64,000 nt of DNA from Acinetobacter baumannii (lineage in GTDB: Bacteria; Pseudomonadota; Gammaproteobacteria; Pseudomonadales; Moraxellaceae): assembly GCF_009759685.1 (NCBI RefSeq), contig NZ_CP046654.1, positions 372,001 to 436,000 on the forward strand, given 5' to 3'. The translations under genes were made by a program, and so were the position numbers. The notes under the pieces are model-generated. The model saw nothing but the letters and a program-made list of their open reading frames with translations, did not search any database and was not told the origin of the DNA. This document shows, piece by piece, positions 19,165 to 26,315 of the stretch (position 1 is its first letter; the number at the start of each line of letters is the position of its first letter).

Positions 19165-20568
19165 ATGAATAAAAATCAAAAGCCTCCTTTTAAACAAAAT
19201 GCAATAGCATTGAGCTTCACCCTTGGAGTTCATGCAATTGCCATTGTTGGCTTGCTTTTTTTAGGCTTGAGTAAACCACCTGAACAACCAAAAAAGCTCA
19301 CCACTGTTTTAGTTAAACCAGAAGATTTACCACCACCTTTGGCAAAAGAAGTTGAGCAACCAACCGTAGCAGAAAATCAGGCTGAAGAAGTTCTAAGCCC
19401 GATTGTGGATGAAACTCTTCCTCAAAATCTTCCAGCCGCCCCTCCTCCTCCAACAGCACAACAACTTGCTGCTCAAAAGCAAAAAGCTGAGCAGGCACAA
19501 CAAGCAAAATTAGCTGAGGAAAAGCGTAAAGCTGAAGAAGCTGCTAAAGTAAAGCAAGCTGCAGAGCAACAACGTTTAGAGGAAGCACAAAAGCAACAGG
19601 CTGAAGCTAAGCGTCAAGCGGAGGCTAAAGCGAGAGCTGAAGCTGAACAAAAACGAAAAGCCGAACAAAATGCAAAAGCTGAGGCCGATGCGAAAGCTAG
19701 ACAAAAAGTAACTGAGGAAGCTAAACGTAAAGCTGAGACTGAAGCAAGACTAAAACGTGAAGCTCAAAAAGCTGAAAACGCTAAACTTCAAGCACAACAA
19801 GAAGCTAAACGAAAAGCCGAAGCAGATGCTAAAGCCAAACAGCAAAAAGCTGCCGAAGACGCCAAACGTAAAGCTGAATCAGATGCTAAGGCTAAGCAAC
19901 AAGCAGCTGATAACGCGAAACGTAAAGCCGAGGCCGATGCGAAAGCTAAACAGCAAAAAGCAGCTGAAGATGCTAAACGTAAAGCTGAGGCTGATGCAAA
20001 AGCCAAGCAGCAAAAAGCAGCTGAAGATGCTAAGCGCAAAGCTGAGGCCGATGCGAAAGCTAAACAGCAAAAAGCGGCTGAAGATGCTAAACGTAAAGCT
20101 GAGGCTGATGCGAAAGCTAAACAGCAAAAAGCAGCAGAAGACGCTAAACGTAAAGCTGAGGCTGATGCAAAAGCCAAACAACAAAAAGCAGCAGAAGATG
20201 CTAGACGTAAAGCCGAAATTGAGGCCGAAGAAAAAGCTGCATCTGCTAAAAAAGCTCAAGAAGAAGCTGCCCAGAAAAAAGGTGAAGCTAAAAAAATTGC
20301 ATCTTCGGCTAAACGTGATTTTGAGCAGAAAATTCGTCGTGCTTGGGATGTTCCTACAGGAAGCAGTGGTAAAACTGTTAGCGTTAGATTTACCCTGTCT
20401 GACTCAGGTAGTGTTAGCTCGATTGTTATTACACGGTCAAGTGGAGATGATGCATTGGATGCAAGTATCAAAGCTGCAATTCAGGCGTCTGCTCCTTACC
20501 CAATGCCATCGGATCCTGATGCAAGACGAGAAGCGCGAAGCGTTACCTCTACTTTCAGAGCACAATAA
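19165..20568 (+). CDS. tolA: Tol-Pal bridging protein TolA
   Basis: TolA spans the periplasm and links the TolQR motor with TolB-Pal. Domain I is a short cytoplasmic start and one helix (about residues 12-35, ALSFTLGVHAIAIVGLLFLG). A proline-rich linker follows (to about residue 100). Domain II is a very long Ala/Lys/Glu/Gln helical rod (about 100-385) that contains seven near-identical 19-residue repeats. Domain III (about 386-467) is the globular part (FEQKIRRAWDVP to TSTFRAQ). The 467-residue length is within the variable range for TolA. Repeat number is likely to vary between strains. Confidence 0.95.
   Translation: MNKNQKPPFKQNAIALSFTLGVHAIAIVGLLFLGLSKPPEQPKKLTTVLVKPEDLPPPLAKEVEQPTVAENQAEEVLSPIVDETLPQNLPAAPPPPTAQQLAAQKQKAEQAQQAKLAEEKRKAEEAAKVKQAAEQQRLEEAQKQQAEAKRQAEAKARAEAEQKRKAEQNAKAEADAKARQKVTEEAKRKAETEARLKREAQKAENAKLQAQQEAKRKAEADAKAKQQKAAEDAKRKAESDAKAKQQAADNAKRKAEADAKAKQQKAAEDAKRKAEADAKAKQQKAAEDAKRKAEADAKAKQQKAAEDAKRKAEADAKAKQQKAAEDAKRKAEADAKAKQQKAAEDARRKAEIEAEEKAASAKKAQEEAAQKKGEAKKIASSAKRDFEQKIRRAWDVPTGSSGKTVSVRFTLSDSGSVSSIVITRSSGDDALDASIKAAIQASAPYPMPSDPDARREARSVTSTFRAQ
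19813..20208 (+). repeat. Seven tandem 57-bp repeats inside tolA
   Basis: The encoded unit is KAEADAKAKQQKAAEDAKR. Units start at 19813, 19870, 19924, 19981, 20038, 20095 and 20152. The second is 54 bp and diverged (AESD, AADN, one residue missing). Units three to seven are nearly identical at protein level but differ at synonymous sites. This looks like repeat expansion followed by silent drift. Confidence 0.9.
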
Positions 20569-20577
20569 TTTTGTAAG

Positions 20578-20612
20578 AGTTACATGCTTTAAATAGTTTG
20601 AAGCATGTAACT
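20578..20612. repeat. Long inverted repeat in the tolA-tolB gap
   Basis: A perfect 12-bp stem (20578-20589 with 20601-20612) encloses an 11-base loop in the only large gap of the tol operon. No T run follows, so a simple terminator is unlikely. A partial attenuator, an RNase-processing or RNA-stabilising hairpin, or a protein-binding site are all possible. Confidence 0.7.
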
Positions 20613-20661
20613 ATGCTACAAAATCACCAGTCACAAAAATACCTTCAATGACTTTAAACCT

Positions 20662-21942
20662 ATGAAAACGAGCCGCAAACACCTTCTAGCCTTAACGCTA
20701 CTTACAGCATTAAGTCCTCTTGCACCAACAGCTGCCTTTGCTCAATTACATTTAGAGATTGCAAAAGCACCTGATCAGGCGCCTAAAATCGCTATTGTGC
20801 CTTTTAATAACGACAATGGACTTTATCCTATTGTTGAAACTGACTTGAACCGCTCAGGACGTTTTACAAGTTCATCAAAAAATTTACCTGCAAATGCTGC
20901 TATTAACCAGATTCAAGCATCTGATTGGCAAGCTGCGGGTATTCCTTATGTTGTTACTGGACAAATTAAGCAAACAGCTGACGGGTTTGAAGTCCATTAC
21001 CAACTTTATGATGTACAAAAACAGCAATATCTTCTGAATGAATTGTTAAATGTTCCTGCTTCACGCATACGTCAAGCAGGACATATGGTAAGTGACGCTA
21101 TTTATCAGGCCTTAACCGGAATTCCAGGCGATTTTAGTGGTCGTATCGCTTATGTATTACGTAATCCTGCCACTCCTGCTGAACGTTATACCTTACAAAT
21201 CGCCGATACAGATGGTGAACAACCGAAAACTGTTCTCTCTTCACGTGACCCGATTTTGTCTCCGGCATGGACTCCTGACGCTAAAAAAATTGCTTATGTT
21301 TCTTTTGAAACTAAACGTCCAGCCATTTATTTACAAGATCTCTCTACTGGAACACGTGAAGTAATTACGAGTTTTAAAGGCTTAAATGGTGCACCAAGCT
21401 TTTCACCAGATGGCAAATCAATGCTATTTACAGCATCGATGAATGGTAACCCTGAAATTTATCAAATGGATTTATCAACTCGCCAAGTCAAACGCATGAC
21501 AAATGACTCGGGAATTGATACTGAAGCGCGTTACACACCAGATGGAAAAGCTTTTATTTTTACATCTGACCGTGGAGGCTCTCCTCAAATTTATCGCTAT
21601 GATTTTGGGAATGGCTCAGTAAAACGCTTAACATTTAAAGGGTCATTTAATGCTCGTGGCACTTTAAGTGCAGATGGTAAAAAAATTGCACTTGTGCATC
21701 GACCAAGTGGTAGTAACTATAAAGTTGCGATCCAAGATATTAATACAGGCATTGTCAATATTCTTACCCCAACCAGTTTAGATGAATCACCAAGTTTCTC
21801 ACCAAATGGGCAAATGGTGGTTTATGCAACTCGTGAAGGGAACCGTGGTTTACTGTCTATCATGTCCACTGATGGTCGTTTCCGTATGAATTTACCGAGT
21901 GAGCAAGGTGAAGTACGTGAACCAGCCTGGGCACCTAAATAA
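20662..21942 (+). CDS. tolB: Tol-Pal beta-propeller protein TolB
   Basis: TolB is the periplasmic partner of Pal and TolA. A signal peptide (ending AAFA near residue 27) is followed by the N-terminal alpha/beta domain and a six-bladed WD40-like propeller, whose repeats are visible as SPAWTPDAKKIAYVS, APSFSPDGKSMLFT, EARYTPDGKAFIFTSD and SPSFSPNGQMVVYAT. The length of 426 residues is typical. It begins 93 bases after tolA, beyond the hairpin noted there, and precedes pal. Confidence 0.97.
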   Translation: MKTSRKHLLALTLLTALSPLAPTAAFAQLHLEIAKAPDQAPKIAIVPFNNDNGLYPIVETDLNRSGRFTSSSKNLPANAAINQIQASDWQAAGIPYVVTGQIKQTADGFEVHYQLYDVQKQQYLLNELLNVPASRIRQAGHMVSDAIYQALTGIPGDFSGRIAYVLRNPATPAERYTLQIADTDGEQPKTVLSSRDPILSPAWTPDAKKIAYVSFETKRPAIYLQDLSTGTREVITSFKGLNGAPSFSPDGKSMLFTASMNGNPEIYQMDLSTRQVKRMTNDSGIDTEARYTPDGKAFIFTSDRGGSPQIYRYDFGNGSVKRLTFKGSFNARGTLSADGKKIALVHRPSGSNYKVAIQDINTGIVNILTPTSLDESPSFSPNGQMVVYATREGNRGLLSIMSTDGRFRMNLPSEQGEVREPAWAPK

Positions 21943-21969
21943 CTTTTTATTCCATTGATGGAGATGATG

Positions 21970-22533
21970 ATGAAATCAATTAAATATTTGGCCTTTCCTC
22001 TACTTAGTGCAGCACTTGTCATGACAGGTTGTGCAAGTCGTAAGCCAGCAACAACGGCAACTACAGGTACAACTAACCCAAGCACAGTAAATACGACAGG
22101 CTTAAGTGAAGATGCTGCATTAAATGCTCAAAATCTAGCAGGTGCTTCTTCAAAAGGTGTAACTGAGGCAAACAAGGCTGCCCTAGCGAAACGCGTCGTT
22201 CACTTCGATTATGACAGTAGTGATTTATCTACTGAAGATTACCAAACACTTCAGGCTCATGCTCAGTTCCTCATGGCAAATGCAAACTCAAAAGTTGCAT
22301 TAACTGGTCATACGGACGAGCGCGGTACACGCGAATACAACATGGCCTTGGGTGAGCGCCGTGCAAAAGCAGTTCAGAATTATCTTATTACCAGTGGTGT
22401 AAATCCTCAGCAACTTGAAGCTGTAAGTTATGGTAAAGAAGCACCTGTTAATCCTGGCCATGATGAATCAGCTTGGAAAGAAAACCGCCGCGTTGAAATT
22501 AACTATGAAGCGGTTCCTCCTCTATTAAAATAA
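21970..22533 (+). CDS. pal: Peptidoglycan-associated lipoprotein Pal
   Basis: Pal is an outer-membrane lipoprotein that binds peptidoglycan through an OmpA-like domain and partners TolB. The lipobox ends in VMTGC, and the OmpA-like domain includes [32 protein letters not shown] and NRRVEINYE. Several ATG codons lie in frame. GGAG at 21960-21963 is correctly spaced (six bases) for the ATG at 21970, so I chose it over 21958, 21964 and 21967. The operon closes with a terminator at 22543-22576. Confidence 0.95.
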
Positions 22534-22542
22534 AACATCCCA

Positions 22543-22576
22543 AAAAATAAACGCCCAAATATGGGCGTTTATTTTT
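22543..22576. terminator. Bidirectional terminator after pal
   Basis: A perfect 15-bp stem (22543-22557 with 22562-22576) with A-rich and T-rich outer arms serves both pal and the convergent small gene. Confidence 0.92.
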
Positions 22577-22587
22577 ACATTCTTACT

Positions 22588-22776
22588 TTAAGAAGATTTA
22601 TTTTGCTCTTCTTCTGAATGTTGCATTGACTCAATCAAATCATGCTTATTAAAAGCTTTATATTCAGGTTTTGCCTCATAATCTTTCCAAGCTTCCTGAA
22701 CACTTTCTTTCGAAATTTCTTCTAAATTGATTGGTTCACCTGCTGTTGGGGTCGCATCAAACTTCTTAGTTGTCAT
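22588..22776 (-). CDS. Small hypothetical protein
   Basis: A 62-residue hydrophilic, acidic protein starts at the ATG at 22776, where TAGGAG is well placed upstream. The longer frame to 22860 adds an implausible N-terminus. It has no signal, no membrane segment and no cysteine. It reads MTTKKFDATPTAGEPINLEE at the start and ends with a Glu/Gln/Asn/Lys-rich tail. I do not recognise the family. Real translation is supported by the ribosome binding site and by the shared terminator with pal. Confidence 0.75.
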   Translation of the reverse strand: MTTKKFDATPTAGEPINLEEISKESVQEAWKDYEAKPEYKAFNKHDLIESMQHSEEEQNKSS

Positions 22777-22958
22777 TTCGATTCTCCTAAATCTACATTC
22801 CTTTGTTATGCAAACAACATACCACGTAAAATGGGGCTTGTAAGCATAAATGCAACACAAATAAAGTAAGATAATTTTTATTTTTCGGCATTCTCATCTA
22901 GAATATGCCACGTATTTATCTGACTCATTTTGATGCTTGCGCACAGGAGCGTTTTTTT

Positions 22959-23930
22959 ATGTCCAACCTCACATTGTCCCAATTTTTACAACAAGAAAAA
23001 GGGAATCTTACACCTGAGTTGGCTCAAGTCATCGACACAATTGCTGCGACTTGTAAAACCATTGATCAAGCCTTACAAAAAGGTGCCTTGGCTGGAATTT
23101 TGGGTAGCGCAGGTAACGAAAATGTTCAAGGTGAAACACAGAAAAAACTTGATGTGATTTCTAATGACTATTTAATCGATGCTTTAAAAGTCCATCCTCA
23201 CGTGGGTGGTCTTGCATCTGAAGAACTTGATGATTTTACACCAGCACAAGAAAACGGCGAATACTTGGTTCTATTTGATCCATTAGATGGTTCAAGCAAC
23301 ATTGATATCAACATGTGTGTCGGAACAATCTTCTCGATTCTTCCTGCCAAAAATGCGGTTACACAAGCACAAGATTTCATGCAGGCAGGCACTCAACAAG
23401 TTGCTGCTGGCTATGTGTTATATGGCCCATCAACTATGATGGCTTTAACAGTTGGAAACGGTGTAGCTTTCTTTACGTTAGACCCAGAAACACAAACATT
23501 CTTACTTACTACAGAGAATGTTCAAGTATCAGCAGATACTCAAGAATTTGCTATTAATGCATCTAACCAACGCCATTGGGAACAACCAGTAAAACAATAT
23601 ATTGAAGAGTTACTTGCAGGTAAAACATCTGTACGTGAAAAAGACTTCAATATGCGTTGGGTCGCATGTATGGTGGGGGATGTTCACCGTATTTTATGCC
23701 GTGGTGGTATTTTCCTTTACCCATATGACTTAAAAGACCCGAAAAAAGCTGGTCGTTTACGTTTAATGTATGAAGCCAACCCAATGAGTATGCTCATTGA
23801 ACAAGCAGGCGGCGCATCAACTACTGGCCGTGTACGCATTCTAGAGATTGAACCTACAGAACTTCATCAACGTGTTCCTGTGATTATCGGTTCTAAGAAT
23901 GAAGTTGAACGTGTAACAAGCTATCATTAA
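22959..23930 (+). CDS. fbp: Fructose-1,6-bisphosphatase class I
   Basis: FBPase removes the 1-phosphate from fructose-1,6-bisphosphate, the committed step of gluconeogenesis. This matters in Acinetobacter, which grows mainly on non-sugar carbon. The metal site [19 protein letters not shown] and the C-terminal [20 protein letters not shown] with [14 protein letters not shown] are class I signatures. Caggag at 22944-22949 directs the start to 22959 (323 residues) rather than the in-frame ATG at 22905. A terminator follows. Confidence 0.96.
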
Positions 23931-23946
23931 TAATTTAAATTACACA

Positions 23947-23974
23947 GGGCGTCATAGTATGATGACGCCCTTTT
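23947..23974 (+). terminator. Rho-independent terminator after fbp
   Basis: GGGCGTCAT (23947-23955) pairs with ATGACGCCC (23962-23970) and is followed by TTTT. The next gene begins only 12 bases later, so the hairpin may also limit read-through into it. Confidence 0.85.
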
Positions 23975-23986
23975 GGATATTCCCTT

Positions 23987-24763
23987 ATGGCGGTTATTTT
24001 TTTAGAATCAAAAGTCAATGCAAAAATTAAACATTTGCGTGGTTTAATTGAACTCAATAGCGCCCGAAAAAAGCATCAACAAACAGTTCTTGAAGGTACC
24101 CACCTTTGTCTAGCTTGGTTACAACAACAGAAAAAACTCTTTTCGTTGTTTACGACTGAACAAGCCTTAGAACATCCCGATTTAAAGAAAATCATTGAAC
24201 TTCACCAAGGTCATGTCTTTATTATTAGCGAAGTTTTATATAAAGATTTAAGTACTTTAGGTAATACTCTTCCTTGCTTGGCTATTATCGATTTACCGAA
24301 AACTGCATCAACCATTGACTATAGCGTAGATACGTTAATTCTAGAAAATGTACAAGATCCGGGTAACGTAGGTACATTGTTACGTTCAGCGGCAGCAGCA
24401 AATATAAAACAGATTATTTGCACACAAGGCTCTGCCTCACTTTGGTCTCCACGAGTTTTAAGAGCAGGTATGGGGGCACATTTTAGCCTGTCTTGTTTTG
24501 AAAACTTTCAATTGACCGATATTCTTCCTAAATTCGATATTCCTGTTTTCGTTACAAGCTCTCATCGCTCGACTAGTCTTTATTCAAAAGACCTTTCAAA
24601 ACCATGTGTTTGGATTTTAGGCAATGAAGGACAAGGTGCAAGTGATTATGCTTTAGACCATGCACAATCAGTGACTATACCGCAGCCCGGTGGTCAAGAG
24701 TCATTAAATGTAGCCATTGCAGGATCAATTTGTTTTTTTGAAATGGTTCGCCAACGCCAATAA
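23987..24763 (+). CDS. TrmH/SpoU-family RNA 2'-O-methyltransferase
   Basis: This 258-residue enzyme has an N-terminal L30e-like substrate domain (about 1-100) and a C-terminal SPOUT domain with the three family motifs: LENVQDPGNVGTLLRSA, WILGNEGQG and IPQPGGQESLNVAIAGSICFFE. It should methylate ribose in tRNA or rRNA with SAM. The target cannot be deduced from sequence alone. It lies very close to the fbp terminator with a weak GGA ribosome binding site, so expression may be low or depend on read-through. Confidence 0.9.
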   Translation: MAVIFLESKVNAKIKHLRGLIELNSARKKHQQTVLEGTHLCLAWLQQQKKLFSLFTTEQALEHPDLKKIIELHQGHVFIISEVLYKDLSTLGNTLPCLAIIDLPKTASTIDYSVDTLILENVQDPGNVGTLLRSAAAANIKQIICTQGSASLWSPRVLRAGMGAHFSLSCFENFQLTDILPKFDIPVFVTSSHRSTSLYSKDLSKPCVWILGNEGQGASDYALDHAQSVTIPQPGGQESLNVAIAGSICFFEMVRQRQ

Positions 24764-24901
24764 AACGTTAATTTATTTTACATCGCTCATATTTGTGAAA
24801 AAAATCATTTACACTACTAAAAAATAGCCGATTGTTGTCAACCTCCCACCTCTTTTCAACGTTATATAAGAGATATATTGAAGATAAGGTGGGTACGTCC
24901 A

Positions 24902-25537
24902 ATGACAGGATTTTCCATCTCCATGGATTTAGCACCGAAAAAGTCTCGATCGGAAGCATCTAGTGCTCATGCCAGCACGGCTGAGCAACGCCTAAAGGTT
25001 TTCATGCAAGATGTTACTGGTCGTGCTTTAGTGATGATGGAAAGTGCTACCCAAGGACAACAAGGCATTGCTATGGACTTGGTTCAAGAAGCATTTATTG
25101 CTTTACACAAGTCTTACGCCGATCGAAGTACTGAAGAATGGTATCCCCTATTTTATACTATTCTAAATAATAAACTTCAGGATTGGCGCCGCAAAGAAGC
25201 ACGTCGGGCAAACCCATTTTCATTCTTCAAAAAAGTTAGTCTAGACAATGATGATGAAGAAATCATTGATATTGTCGATGAAAAAGCAATCAATCCAGCA
25301 GATTTTCTAGATCAAGCAGTGACCATAGAAGAGATCCAGGAAGCGATTGCAAAACTACCTGTTCGTCAACAACAAGCTTTTATGTTACGTGCGTGGGAAG
25401 GTTTTGATACCCATACTACAGCGCAAATTATGAACTGCACCGAAGGTAGTGTAAAAACCCATTATCATCGAGCAATTCAGGGACTTAGAGAGTATTTAGC
25501 GCATTTAAATCCCATGGGAGGTTCCAATGAATCATGA
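24902..25537 (+). CDS. ECF-like sigma-70 family RNA polymerase sigma factor
   Basis: The 211-residue protein has a region 2 (QGIAMDLVQEAFIALHKSYAD, YPLFYTILNNKLQDWRRKEAR) and a region 4 helix-turn-helix (LPVRQQQAFMLRAWEGFDTHTTAQIMNCTEGSVKTH). It should direct RNA polymerase to a small regulon. AAGGTGGG at 24886-24893 fits the ATG at 24902. A TTG 24 bases earlier is less likely. It overlaps the next gene by 11 bases. The unit is probably a sigma/membrane regulator/periplasmic sensor system, but the signal and target promoters are unknown. Confidence 0.9.
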   Translation: MTGFSISMDLAPKKSRSEASSAHASTAEQRLKVFMQDVTGRALVMMESATQGQQGIAMDLVQEAFIALHKSYADRSTEEWYPLFYTILNNKLQDWRRKEARRANPFSFFKKVSLDNDDEEIIDIVDEKAINPADFLDQAVTIEEIQEAIAKLPVRQQQAFMLRAWEGFDTHTTAQIMNCTEGSVKTHYHRAIQGLREYLAHLNPMGGSNES

Positions 25538-25847
25538 TGATTTCACTAAAAAGGTGACATCCAAACTCGATAGTTTGGCCCATCACCATAAAAATAAAAC
25601 AGTGGTGATGAATCATGTGCTTGACCATATCCAGCAAAAACCAGCCTCTTATTATAGTGTCTGGAAAATGACTGGTTTTGCACTCGCAGCAGCGATTACT
25701 GGTTTTGTTATTTTACCAAACTCAGTAGATATGCTTGATAAGCCACAAAATCAAGTCGTTGTAAATCCTAAATTATCGCCACAAATGGTAGAAGATTTAG
25801 AAATGCTTATGGTGTTGGGTGAGGATAAAGTTCAACATGGTAGCTAA
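25527..25847 (+). CDS. Single-pass membrane protein, possible anti-sigma factor
   Basis: The 106-residue chain has a cytoplasmic N-terminus of about 50 residues rich in His and Lys, one hydrophobic helix (KMTGFALAAAITGFVILP) and a periplasmic tail of about 35 residues. It overlaps the sigma gene by 11 bases and the DUF3106 gene by 11 bases, so translation is coupled. Topology and context suggest an anti-sigma factor. No zinc HxxxCxxC motif is present (there is no cysteine), so the role is inference only. Confidence 0.75.
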   Translation: MNHDDFTKKVTSKLDSLAHHHKNKTVVMNHVLDHIQQKPASYYSVWKMTGFALAAAITGFVILPNSVDMLDKPQNQVVVNPKLSPQMVEDLEMLMVLGEDKVQHGS

Positions 25848-26226
25848 AAAGTTAGCACTTATCCTTTGTTCATTAAGTTTCTTGCAAACAAGTTTTGCAG
25901 GTTTCGAACGTTTCTGGATTTTTTCGAAAGATGCCAATACGCAAGTAGATGATACTTGGAATGCTCTATCTGAAGAAGAGCAACGAGCCGTAATTAAACG
26001 TTATCAAAGCTTAAAGGAATTACCATCCAACCAAAGTGCTAACTTGCAACAACGTATGGATTGGTTTAACCAGCTTCCAGATGCAGAAAAGCAAAAAATG
26101 CGTGAAGCTTGGCAAAAAATGAGTACACAAGAGCGTAATGATTTACGTCAACGCATGCTCAAAGCAAGTGCTGATGAAAGAACTGCTATACGCGAAGAAT
26201 ATATAAATAAATATTTAGAGCACTAA
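25837..26226 (+). CDS. DUF3106-family exported protein
   Basis: The 129-residue protein starts at the ATG at 25837, behind GAGGA at 25821-25825. A signal peptide ends at SFAG (about residue 21). The mature part consists of repeated short helical segments of the form LSEEEQRAVIKRYQSL, LPDAEKQKMREAWQKM and STQERNDLRQRML, typical of DUF3106. It overlaps the upstream membrane-protein gene by 11 bases. A periplasmic sensor or effector of the sigma pathway is plausible but unproven. Confidence 0.85.
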   Translation: MVAKKLALILCSLSFLQTSFAGFERFWIFSKDANTQVDDTWNALSEEEQRAVIKRYQSLKELPSNQSANLQQRMDWFNQLPDAEKQKMREAWQKMSTQERNDLRQRMLKASADERTAIREEYINKYLEH

Positions 26227-26274
26227 AAACCGTATTTAACATTTATCTTTTTTAAAAATAAAAAGTTACTAACA

Positions 26275-26308
26275 AATAAAAAAGCCTCCTAGTGGAGGCT
26301 TTTTTATT
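26275..26308. terminator. Bidirectional terminator
   Basis: A perfect 15-bp stem (26275-26289 with 26294-26308) around TAGT separates the rightward sigma cassette from the leftward CSLREA operon and can stop both. Confidence 0.93.
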
Positions 26309-26315
26309 TTTCTCA

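Noticed and set aside
19788..20177. Antisense frame of 129 codons rich in Ala/Ser/Leu repeats opposite tolA
   Set aside because: It is the mirror of the tolA repeat array, has no ribosome binding site and its periodicity comes entirely from TolA.
19813..20208. Possible CRISPR or other direct-repeat array
   Set aside because: There are no spacers. The repeats are contiguous, in frame and encode the TolA rod.
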